Shown: in pieces, positions 1 to 7,518 of the stretch
Layout: each line of letters opens with the position of its first letter
Numbering within the stretch: the stretch's first letter is position 1
Assembly (NCBI GenBank): GCA_013697225.1
Contig: JACCXG010000497.1
Location: forward strand, 1 to 26,102
Direction of reading: 5' to 3'
Source of the DNA: Acidobacteriota bacterium
GTDB taxonomy: Bacteria > Acidobacteriota > Vicinamibacteria > Vicinamibacterales > 2-12-FULL-66-21
Length of the DNA: 26,102 nt
The notes under the pieces: generated by a model
The model's input: the letters and a program-made list of their open reading frames with translations, nothing else
Databases searched by the model: none
Told to the model about the DNA's origin: nothing
Made by a program: the position numbers and the translations under genes

Positions 1-1
1 C

Positions 2-2611
2 TTCGATCTTGACGGCGATGGCGATCTGGATCTGCTTCGCGCCGGTCCGGGAGGGCTGGAGATCCTGATCAACGAGGGCGGCCGCTTCACGCCGGCGCCC
101 GCGCGGCTTGCCGGCATTCGCATCGGCCCGGCGGCAGGAGTCGTCGCCGGCGACTACGACAACGACGAACGGCCGGATCTCTTCGTCCTTCGAACCGATG
201 GTCACTCGCTCCTCCGCCAGCGCGAGAACGGCACTTTCGAGGATGTCACGGCAGGAGCCTCCATGCCGCCTGCGGTGGAGGGGCTCGCGGCTGCAGCCTT
301 CGGCGACGTGGACCATGACGGAGATCTCGACATCATTGCTGCCGGCACGGCGATCCAATTGCTTCGCAACAATGGCAACGGCACCTTCACGGACATGACC
401 CGGGAGGCAGGCCTCACCTCCCTGCCGGGCCGCGCGGTCGGTGTCGCGGTAATCGATTTCGACAACCGTCGCGACGCCGACATCCTGGTTTCGGTTGCCG
501 GGGGAGCTCCGATCCTGTTCCGGAACATGAGAGACGGTACCTTCCGCGACTGGGCGAAGGAGTCCGGGCTGCCTCAGGGGAGCCATACGGCCGTTGCAAT
601 CGGAGACCTCAACAAGGACGGCTACACCGATATCTTCCTCGGTCGTGAGGCGAACGCCGGTGTGCTGGCTATCAGCGACGGGCGGGGAGGATTCGCCGCG
701 CGGCCAGCTCCAGCGGAGGCCCGGGGCGTTCTGGCAGCCCAGTTCGTCGATATCGACAATGACGGCCTGCTCGATCTGCTGACGCTCAGCGCTGATGGGC
801 CTCGCCTGCTCCGGAACCTCGGGGGGGACAAATGGGACGACATCACCGCCCGTAGCCGCCTGACCGACATGCAGCGCGGCAATGGCCCGCTCCAGTCGCT
901 CGCGCTGGGAGACCTCGATGGCGACGGCGACCGTGACATCGTCATCCGGCAGTCCGACGGGGAGCTTCGCGTGTGGAGAAATGATCGGCCGGATCGAACG
1001 CGGTCGCTTGTGGTCCGCCTGACCTCGCGGCTCAGCAACCGTAGCGCGCTGGGCTCCAGAGTCGAGGTGCGTGCCGGGAGCCTGCGGCAGTCCCTGGATG
1101 TCGTCTCCTCGACTCCCGCGGTTGCGCCAGCAGACATCATCTTCGGGCTCGGCCGGAGAGAAGCGGCCGACGTCGTGCGGGTGCTCTGGCCCTCGGGCAT
1201 CCTGCAGGCGGAAACCGAGTTGCCCCCGCCAGGTGCGCCGGGCTCACCTGCGTTCGAGATCACCGAGCTGGACAGGAAGCCGTCCTCGTGTCCCTATCTG
1301 TTCACCTGGAACGGCACCAGCTTCGAGTTCGTCACCGACTTTCTTGGCGGCGGCGAAATGGGTGCGTGGCTCGCGCCTGCGGTGTGGAACCAGCCAGATC
1401 CGGACGAGTACGTCCGTATCCGTGGAGATCAGCTGCAGCCCCGAAACGGGCGCTATGAGCTCCGCATCACGAACGAGCTCGAGGAAGCGGTGTTCCTGGA
1501 CCGGGTTCAGCTGCTGGCGATCGACCACGCAGCCGGCACGGAGGTCCATCCCAACGAGGGTCTGAGGTCTCTACCCCGGCCGCCTTTCCGGCTTACGGCG
1601 GTTGCCGATGGCTCCCCGCCCGTTCGCGCCGTGGACGGCAAGGGCCGCGACCTCCTGGCTCGAATCTCTTCCCTCGATCGGGTTTACGCCGATACGTTCG
1701 CTCATCTCCCGGTCCGCGGCTACGCAGAGCCGCACGAGTTGATCCTCGACCTCGGGGCGGCAGCGGATGATGCGGTGCTGCTGATGACGGGGTGGACCGA
1801 CTACGCGTTCTCGAACGACAACGTCGCCGCATCGCAGGGAGGAACGGTGATGAGCCCTCCCGCGCTGCAGGTCAGGGATTCGCAGGGGGCCTGGCGTACC
1901 GTCATTCAGGAGATCGGGTTTCCTGTCGGGCGTCCGCAGACCGTCGCCGTCGACCTGTCGAAGAAGTTTCTCTCCAGCTCTCGCGAGGTCCGGATTGTCA
2001 CGAACATGCGGATCTACTGGGATCAGATTCTGGTCGGCAGACCTGACGCCTCATCGCTGCGCAAGGCCAGGCGGCTGGATCCGCTGTCCGCGGATCTCCG
2101 CTGGCGTGGTTTCTCCGCCGAGGTCACGCCTGACGATCGGGAACCGTATGGCTACGACTATCACCGTGTGTCGAAGACGTCACCCTGGAAGACGATGATC
2201 GGCCGGTATACGCGCGAAGGGGACGTGCGGGCGCTCGTCAAGGGTGTGGACGATCTGTTCGTCGTATCACGACCCGGGGACGAGATCGCGCTGTCATTCG
2301 CGGCACTCCCGCCTCCACCCGCGGGGCAGATCCGAACGTTTCTCCTGTATGCCCATGGCTACAGCAAGGAGATGAACCCCCGCTCGGCGATACCCGACAC
2401 GGTTGCTCCCCTGCCGTTCCGCGGGATGAGCGGATATCCCTATCGTGCGGACGAGCACTACCCTCGTACGAAGAGGCACCGTGAGTACCTCGAAAAGTAC
2501 AACACGCGGGTGGTTACACGGGCGATTCCGTCTATCGATGCAGCGTATAACTCCGAACACTCTCCGGGTGGTGCCCCGGCCGTTCACGCGGAAGAAAGGA
2601 CGCCACGATGA
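2..2611 (+). CDS. FG-GAP/VCBS repeat protein with UnbV-ASPIC domain (5'-truncated by window)
   Basis: The frame is open from the first bases, so the start lies outside the window; 869 codons are visible. The N-terminal part carries at least seven acidic FG-GAP/VCBS calcium-loop motifs (DLDGDGDLD at visible residues 2-10, then GDYDNDERPD, DVDHDGDLD, DFDNRRDAD, DLNKDGYTD, DIDNDGLLD, DLDGDGDRD), which predict a beta-propeller. Around visible residues 330-420 comes an UnbV/ASPIC-like domain (NRSALGSRVEV, DIIFGLGRR, VRVLWPSG). A long C-terminal region follows (FTWNGTSFEFVTDFLGGG, then LPFRGMSGYPY and EKYNTR near the end) that I associate with large acidobacterial proteins of this kind. Such proteins are normally exported, but the signal peptide would lie upstream. 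The stop overlaps the next gene's start (ATGA), so the two are probably cotranslated. The biochemical role is unknown. Confidence 0.85.
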   Translation, partial: FDLDGDGDLDLLRAGPGGLEILINEGGRFTPAPARLAGIRIGPAAGVVAGDYDNDERPDLFVLRTDGHSLLRQRENGTFEDVTAGASMPPAVEGLAAAAFGDVDHDGDLDIIAAGTAIQLLRNNGNGTFTDMTREAGLTSLPGRAVGVAVIDFDNRRDADILVSVAGGAPILFRNMRDGTFRDWAKESGLPQGSHTAVAIGDLNKDGYTDIFLGREANAGVLAISDGRGGFAARPAPAEARGVLAAQFVDIDNDGLLDLLTLSADGPRLLRNLGGDKWDDITARSRLTDMQRGNGPLQSLALGDLDGDGDRDIVIRQSDGELRVWRNDRPDRTRSLVVRLTSRLSNRSALGSRVEVRAGSLRQSLDVVSSTPAVAPADIIFGLGRREAADVVRVLWPSGILQAETELPPPGAPGSPAFEITELDRKPSSCPYLFTWNGTSFEFVTDFLGGGEMGAWLAPAVWNQPDPDEYVRIRGDQLQPRNGRYELRITNELEEAVFLDRVQLLAIDHAAGTEVHPNEGLRSLPRPPFRLTAVADGSPPVRAVDGKGRDLLARISSLDRVYADTFAHLPVRGYAEPHELILDLGAAADDAVLLMTGWTDYAFSNDNVAASQGGTVMSPPALQVRDSQGAWRTVIQEIGFPVGRPQTVAVDLSKKFLSSSREVRIVTNMRIYWDQILVGRPDASSLRKARRLDPLSADLRWRGFSAEVTPDDREPYGYDYHRVSKTSPWKTMIGRYTREGDVRALVKGVDDLFVVSRPGDEIALSFAALPPPPAGQIRTFLLYAHGYSKEMNPRSAIPDTVAPLPFRGMSGYPYRADEHYPRTKRHREYLEKYNTRVVTRAIPSIDAAYNSEHSPGGAPAVHAEERTPR

Positions 2612-3675
2612 GCCCGTCCACGATTGCCGCCGAGCCACGCCTCATCACCAGATACGCGGCGGCAGCCTGTCAGACCGATCTGCCCAATCCGCTGCACCGC
2701 CGCGACATGCAGGCGAACACCGACCGGATGCTGGGGATGATTGACGCCGCGGTGGCAGGAAGCGCGCCATTCCTGCCCGTGCGGCTGGTGGTCTTTCCGG
2801 AGTTCGCCCACGCAGCGCCGGTCTTTGCGACCACCGGCGAGCTGATTGAGAAGCTCGCCCTTCCGGTTCCCAACGAGCACACCGATCGACTGGAACGCAA
2901 GGCACGGGAGCACGACATCTACATCCAGAGCGGGTCGATGCTCGAAGTGGACCCGCGCTGGCCCCGCGTCGTGTTCAACACGACCTGCCTCATCGGCCCG
3001 GAGGGGATTCTCTACAAGTACCGGAAGGTGAATCCCTGGATTCCCTACGAGGTGCATGCCAGCCCGCACGACATCGACGACTATCCCGATCCGCTGTTTC
3101 CGGTGGCCGATACGCCCATTGGCAGGATCGGGTGCGCCATCTGCTATGACTGGCTCTTTCCAGAGGTGCTGCGGCAGCTTGCTGCCAACGGCGCCGAGGT
3201 CCTCATCCGGGTGTCAGCGTACATGGATCCCTGGGGTGCGACCGAGCCGATGAACTGGTGGACGCTGGTGAACCGCTGCCGGGCCCTCGAGAACACCGCC
3301 TACGTCGTGGCTGCGAACCAGGGGGCCAGCCTCCGCCACTACCCGCCCTACTCCTGGCCGGGCGGAAGCCAGATTGTCGACTACGACGGGCGGCCTGTCG
3401 CGGAGGCCTCCCCAGGGCCCGGCGAACGGATCGTTGTCGGCCCGGTGGACATCGGCGCCGTCCGGCACGAGCGTGAGACACGACGCGGGCACCACATGCT
3501 GGCCCATCTCCGGACTGAGGCCTATCCCGTGTACGGTCGCACCCGGTATCCGCCCGCGGCGAGGGGCGAGGCACATGCCGCAGCCCTCTCCTACGAACGT
3601 AACAACGAGCTCATCGAGCAGGCCAAGCGGCAGACTGCGGCGGGCGCGACAGCGTTCGTCACCGCGCCACGGTAG
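2608..3675 (+). CDS. Nitrilase-superfamily carbon-nitrogen hydrolase
   Basis: 355 aa. The Glu-Lys-Cys triad of the superfamily is visible: E65 in VVFPEFAH, K140 in YKYRKVNPW, and C179 in GCAICYDWLFPEV. The NRCRALENTAYVVAANQG segment further on is also typical. Members hydrolyse nonpeptide C-N bonds (amides, nitriles, N-carbamoyl compounds). The CYDW nucleophile motif resembles aliphatic-amidase or carbamoylase-like branches, but the substrate cannot be read from sequence. No signal peptide is seen, so it should be cytoplasmic. The start is ATG at 2608, overlapping the stop of the FG-GAP gene by 4 nt, with AAGGA at 2596-2600 as a ribosome-binding site. Its stop lies 3 nt from the convergent murA stop, leaving no room for an intergenic terminator. 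Confidence 0.88.
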   Translation: MSPSTIAAEPRLITRYAAAACQTDLPNPLHRRDMQANTDRMLGMIDAAVAGSAPFLPVRLVVFPEFAHAAPVFATTGELIEKLALPVPNEHTDRLERKAREHDIYIQSGSMLEVDPRWPRVVFNTTCLIGPEGILYKYRKVNPWIPYEVHASPHDIDDYPDPLFPVADTPIGRIGCAICYDWLFPEVLRQLAANGAEVLIRVSAYMDPWGATEPMNWWTLVNRCRALENTAYVVAANQGASLRHYPPYSWPGGSQIVDYDGRPVAEASPGPGERIVVGPVDIGAVRHERETRRGHHMLAHLRTEAYPVYGRTRYPPAARGEAHAAALSYERNNELIEQAKRQTAAGATAFVTAPR

Positions 3676-3678
3676 CGT

Positions 3679-4935
3679 TCAGTCTTCCCGCTCGACCACG
3701 GCGCCAAGCGAACGGAGCCGCTCGACAAGCGAGCCATAGCCGCGCTCCACGGTCTCGATCGGCGTCACGCGGCTCTCCCCGTCTGCGGCCAGCGCCGCGG
3801 CTATGAGCGCCATGCCCGAGCGGATATCACGCGCGTCCAGCGTGCGCCCCCGCAGCCGCCGTGGTCCCGAGACGATGATGCGGTGGGGGTCGCAGAGGAA
3901 GAGGTCGGCGTTCATCGCGCTGAGCTGCTCGAGCGCAAAGAGCCGCAGCTCGTACATCCAGTCGTGCACGAGCGTCCGCCCCTCCGCCTGGGTCGCCAAT
4001 ACGGTGACGAGACTCACCATATCGCTCGGAAAACCAGGCCACAGGCCCGTCGTGATGCGCCCCGCTGCCGAGAGCTTCGCGGGCTCGACGCTGAACCGAT
4101 CGTCCTCGTACGTGCAGGCCAGGCCCATCTGCCGAAGGGGCAGGGAGATGACTTCCATGTCCTCTGCCCGCGTGCCAGTCACCTCGATTCCACCGCCGGT
4201 GATCGCCGCGACGACTCCCCAGCTGCCCGCCTCGATGTAGTCCCCCTTCAACCGGTGGCTCGCCCCTCTGCAGCGCGACGGCGCCTCCACCCGGATGGTG
4301 GGAGTGCCCCCTCCCTCGACTGACACCCCCATTGCCGACAGGAACTCGCAGAGCTCCACGACATGGGGCTCCATCGCGGCGTGGCGGATCTCGGTGCGGC
4401 CCGTGGCTGCGGCCGCGGCGAGCAGGGCTGTCTCCGTCCCGGTCACCGACGCTTCGTCCAGATAGAACGAAGCTCCCTGAAGGCCATCAGGCGCATCGAG
4501 TGCGTGCCCCGGTTCGTCCACCTCCACGGCCCCGAGGGCCATCAGCGCCTGAAGGTGGGTGTTGATGGTGCGCCGGGCCGGAAAATCCCCCCCCGGAGGG
4601 GCGAGACGCGCCGAGCCTCGTCGCGCGAGCAACGGCCCCAGCAGCAGGACGGATCCGCGGAGCTTCCCGACGAGCACAGGGTCGGGACGGTCGCTGGTCA
4701 CCGATGCGCAGCGGATCCGCAGCGTGGACGTGCCGACGCCGTCCACCGTCGCCCCGAGGCCGCGGAGCAGCTCGACGAGCACCTCGACGTCCTTGATCCT
4801 CGGAACGTTGGCGATCTCACACCTCTCGTCGGTGAGCAGACAGGCCGCGATGAGCGGCAGCGCCGAGTTCTTGTTCCCTTCCACGGAGACGGCTCCCGAC
4901 AGCCGGCGCCCACCCTCCATACGCAGTGTTCCCAT
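3679..4935 (-). CDS. murA: UDP-N-acetylglucosamine 1-carboxyvinyltransferase MurA, Asp variant
   Basis: 418 aa, the usual MurA length. It transfers enolpyruvate from PEP to UDP-GlcNAc, the first committed cytoplasmic step of peptidoglycan synthesis. Family marks are GNKNSALPL (K22, N23), KLRGSVLLLGPLLARR, EPHVVELCEFL and WPGFPSDM. The loop that normally reads GGCAIGARPVDLH reads GGDFPARRTINTH here, so the catalytic, fosfomycin-modified Cys is Asp117 (codon 4585-4587). The start is ATG at 4935 within TGATG, sharing one base with the murB stop. A longer open frame upstream overlaps murB and looks spurious. This is the last gene of the nagZ-to-murA operon. A second MurA elsewhere in the genome cannot be excluded. 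Confidence 0.93.
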   Translation of the reverse strand: MGTLRMEGGRRLSGAVSVEGNKNSALPLIAACLLTDERCEIANVPRIKDVEVLVELLRGLGATVDGVGTSTLRIRCASVTSDRPDPVLVGKLRGSVLLLGPLLARRGSARLAPPGGDFPARRTINTHLQALMALGAVEVDEPGHALDAPDGLQGASFYLDEASVTGTETALLAAAAATGRTEIRHAAMEPHVVELCEFLSAMGVSVEGGGTPTIRVEAPSRCRGASHRLKGDYIEAGSWGVVAAITGGGIEVTGTRAEDMEVISLPLRQMGLACTYEDDRFSVEPAKLSAAGRITTGLWPGFPSDMVSLVTVLATQAEGRTLVHDWMYELRLFALEQLSAMNADLFLCDPHRIIVSGPRRLRGRTLDARDIRSGMALIAAALAADGESRVTPIETVERGYGSLVERLRSLGAVVERED

Positions 4936-5906
4936 CACCCCTCCGCGGCGATGCTCCGGCTGACCGGCTGCCCTTCGAACCCGAGATAGACGATCTCCTC
5001 CCGAAGGTGCACCCCGAATCTCTCCAGCACGACCGCCTTGCACCGCTCGATCAGGCGCCGCACCGACTGCGCGTCGGCTGTCCCTTCGTTCACGATGAAA
5101 TTGGCATGCGTGGGCGAAACGCGTGCGCCTCCTTCCTGCAGCCCCTTGAGCCCCGCGCGATCCACGAGGGCGCCTGCGGACCATGGGATACCCTCCGGCA
5201 CGCGATCTCTTGCAGGGTCGGGGTTCTGGAAAATGCAGCCGGCGCTCGGCGACGCCAGCGGCTGCGTGCGCTTGCGGTACGCGAGTGACGTGCGGGCGGT
5301 CTCCCGCAGAAGCTCAGGATTACCCCGCGTCACCAGGAAATCGGCCGAGAGCACCACCTCGCCCGTGCGCTGCAACCGGCTGCTGTCGTAGCCGAATTCC
5401 ATCTCACCGGCCTCCAGCTCCTGGACACGCCCGTCAGCAGCCAACACCGACGCGCCGGCCACCAGGTCACCGATGTTCCGCCCATGGAAGTGCGCGTTGC
5501 CGTACAACGCGCCCCCGACCGTTCCCGGCGTTCCCGCCCAGGCCTCGAGCGAGGCGAGCCCGCGGCCAATGGTCCAGCGGACGAGCCCGTTGATGGTGAC
5601 CCCGGCATCGGCCCTGACGAGCCCCTCACCGATCGCGCGAATCTCACCGCGCCGTACCCTGATGACCAGACCCCGCACGCCGGCGTCTGCGACGAGGATG
5701 TTCGAGCCGCCGCCGAGCACGGACACCGGCATCCAGAAGTCCCGTGCAATCTCCACAGCACGACGGATGTCCGCCACCGACTCAGCCTCGAGCAGGACGT
5801 CAGCGGGGCCCCCCAGCTTGAACGTGGTGAGCGGGGCCAGGGGTGCGCCTGTTCGGGCCCGGCCGGGGCCGAACGCTTCACGCAGTGCGGCCGCGCCGGT
5901 GCTCAC
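4935..5906 (-). CDS. murB: UDP-N-acetylenolpyruvoylglucosamine reductase MurB
   Basis: 323 aa; reduces the MurA product with NADPH and FAD to UDP-MurNAc. FAD-domain motifs are TTFKLGGPAD (28-37), SVLGGGSNILVADAG (62-76) and AGTPGTVGGALYGNA (124-138). The proton-donor loop reads SPSAGCIFQNP (219-229), with Cys224 where E. coli MurB has Ser. SPTHANFIVN and the C-terminal LREEIVYLG (catalytic Glu) are also present. The start is GTG at 5906 inside a GTGA overlap with the pxpC stop. The frame stays open far upstream, but that extension is low-complexity antisense of pxpC and is rejected. The stop overlaps the murA ATG by one base, consistent with coupled expression of the two consecutive pathway steps. 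Confidence 0.93.
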   Translation of the reverse strand: MSTGAAALREAFGPGRARTGAPLAPLTTFKLGGPADVLLEAESVADIRRAVEIARDFWMPVSVLGGGSNILVADAGVRGLVIRVRRGEIRAIGEGLVRADAGVTINGLVRWTIGRGLASLEAWAGTPGTVGGALYGNAHFHGRNIGDLVAGASVLAADGRVQELEAGEMEFGYDSSRLQRTGEVVLSADFLVTRGNPELLRETARTSLAYRKRTQPLASPSAGCIFQNPDPARDRVPEGIPWSAGALVDRAGLKGLQEGGARVSPTHANFIVNEGTADAQSVRRLIERCKAVVLERFGVHLREEIVYLGFEGQPVSRSIAAEG

Positions 5907-6832
5907 GTGCCCCCCGCGCCCAGGCGGCGCTCGAGGTTGTGCAGCGCGTCCATCGCTTCCTGACGTGAACAAGGGACAAAACGGATCCAGTCCCCGGGCG
6001 CCAGCTGCCCGGCAAGGGGCACATCGGCACTGATGATCGTCGCGATCTTCGGATACCCGCCTGTCGTCTGCCGATCCGCCATCAACAGGATGGGTTGGCC
6101 CGATTTCGGAACCTGCACGGAGCCGAGAGGCGTTGCATCCGAGAGCATGTCCGCACTGCCGGCATGTGCCAGCGCCGGGCCTTCGAGCCGATAGCCCATG
6201 CGGTTCGACTGGGGTGTCACCGTGAACCTGGCGGTAAAGAACAGCTCCCGGGCCGCAGTCGTGAACATCTCCTCCTGCGGTCCTGGTATCGCGCGCAGCC
6301 TTGCGCCGCCATCCGGAAGCGGCAGCGAGGCGGCCGATCCGGCTCGTGGTTCGCCACCGCCTCCCGATCCAATGGGCAGACGGTCCTCGGCGCGAATCGC
6401 GCGACCGCCGAACGGACCGATTCCTACGGCCAGGCTCGTGGCGCGGCTGCCGAACACCGGTGCGACGCCGATACCTCCTCGCACGGCCAGCGCAGCACGG
6501 GCCCCGGCGACCCGCCGCCCGAATCGCAGCCGCTCGTTGTGACGCAGCATGAACACGCGGCCGCACGTGACACGCCGCTCTCCCGCGAGCAGCTCGAACT
6601 CCGCACCACTCACCGCGCAGACGAGATCACCGGATGCCTGGAGTTCAGGGCCTGTGAGCGTGATCTCCAGCGCCGCCGCGGACTCATCGTTTCCGACCAG
6701 CCTGTTCGCCAGCCGATGCGAGTAGACATCCATCGGCCCCGCGACGGGCATACCCCTGCCCTGCCCGCCCCACCGGCCGAGGTCCTGCACCGTCGTCAGC
6801 AGCCCGCCGCGGACGACATGGAGCTCCGCCAT
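5903..6832 (-). CDS. pxpC: 5-oxoprolinase subunit PxpC / KipA-like (biotin-dependent carboxylase-like domain)
   Basis: 309 aa, matching the family. The N-terminus carries the typical GGLLTTVQDLGRWG and AGPMDVYSHRLANRLVGND (residues 9-49). ALEITLTGPEL and PQSNRMGYRLEGP follow, and near the end KSGQPILLMADRQTTGGYPKI, which is diagnostic of KipA/PxpC. In E. coli, PxpB and PxpC act with PxpA to cleave 5-oxoproline to glutamate using ATP; in Bacillus KipI/KipA were first described as kinase regulators. The start is ATG at 6832, sharing one base with the pxpB stop (TGATG). No pxpA (LamB/YcsF family) gene is visible, which leaves the substrate open. It lies between pxpB and murB in a cell-wall operon. 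Confidence 0.9.
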   Translation of the reverse strand: MAELHVVRGGLLTTVQDLGRWGGQGRGMPVAGPMDVYSHRLANRLVGNDESAAALEITLTGPELQASGDLVCAVSGAEFELLAGERRVTCGRVFMLRHNERLRFGRRVAGARAALAVRGGIGVAPVFGSRATSLAVGIGPFGGRAIRAEDRLPIGSGGGGEPRAGSAASLPLPDGGARLRAIPGPQEEMFTTAARELFFTARFTVTPQSNRMGYRLEGPALAHAGSADMLSDATPLGSVQVPKSGQPILLMADRQTTGGYPKIATIISADVPLAGQLAPGDWIRFVPCSRQEAMDALHNLERRLGAGGT

Positions 6833-7518
6833 CAGGCCTGCCCTTCGAAGGCGTCGTACGGGATGGATACGAACTGTACGGAGTCGCCGGGACGCAGCAG
6901 GAACGGCGTCCCTCGTTGAGGGTCGTACGGCTTCAATGCCGTCCGTCCGATGATGTTCCACCCGCCTGGCGTCTCCAAGGGGTAGATACCGGTCTGCGGG
7001 CCCGCGATCCCCACGGCCCCGGCCGGCACCGTCAGCCGGGGTGTCGGCAGCCGCGGTGCCGCGATTCGTGCATCCACCTCCGCCAGGTAAGCGAATCCCG
7101 GAGCAAAACCCATCATGTAGACGCGGTACGTCCGCCCGGTGTGGAGTGCCACGACCTCCTCCGGCGAACAGCGCCCGAACGCCGCGACCCTCTCCAGGTC
7201 CGGGGCCAGTTCTCCTTCATAGCAGACCGGCACATCCACGACTGCCCCGGCGGCCGCAGGGGCGTCACGCGTTTCGGCCGTCATGGCCTCGAGCTCAGAC
7301 TCGAGCCAGCGGCCATCCACCCGGATCGGATCGAAATACACTGTCACGCTGCAGTACGCGACAACGACATCGCGCAGAATCGCGCCCCACCGATTCTGCA
7401 GGGCCCGGGCCAGTGCCATTGCACGCGCGTTGATCCCGGGATCTATACGTTGAGTAAATTGCACGACCAGCGCCGCGTCCCCCGCGGGAGCCACCCGTGC
7501 CTCGTCAGGCACGCTCAC
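6832..7518 (-). CDS. pxpB: 5-oxoprolinase subunit PxpB / KipI-like (allophanate hydrolase subunit 1 family)
   Basis: 228 aa, normal for the family. PAGDAALVVQF (11-21) and NPGIN-like RIDPGINARA are the N-terminal hallmarks. The C-terminal cyclophilin-like domain carries YRVYMMGFAPGFAYL (131-145) and AVGIAGPQTGIYPLETPGGW (168-187). It is the partner subunit of PxpC and both are expected in the cytoplasm. The start is GTG at 7518 in a GTGA overlap with the mpl stop; the stop overlaps the pxpC ATG by one base. Placement between mpl and murB ties its expression to peptidoglycan recycling and synthesis. A regulatory KipI-like role is the alternative to enzymatic 5-oxoprolinase function. Confidence 0.9.
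   Translation of the reverse strand: MSVPDEARVAPAGDAALVVQFTQRIDPGINARAMALARALQNRWGAILRDVVVAYCSVTVYFDPIRVDGRWLESELEAMTAETRDAPAAAGAVVDVPVCYEGELAPDLERVAAFGRCSPEEVVALHTGRTYRVYMMGFAPGFAYLAEVDARIAAPRLPTPRLTVPAGAVGIAGPQTGIYPLETPGGWNIIGRTALKPYDPQRGTPFLLRPGDSVQFVSIPYDAFEGQA

Noticed and set aside
3660..3700. Terminator between the nitrilase gene and murA
   Set aside because: Only 3 nt separate the convergent stops, and no hairpin with a T-run is visible around them.
5907..6566. N-terminal extension of MurB
   Set aside because: The frame stays open but overlaps pxpC fully and is low complexity. GTG at 5906 gives normal MurB length and a GTGA junction.
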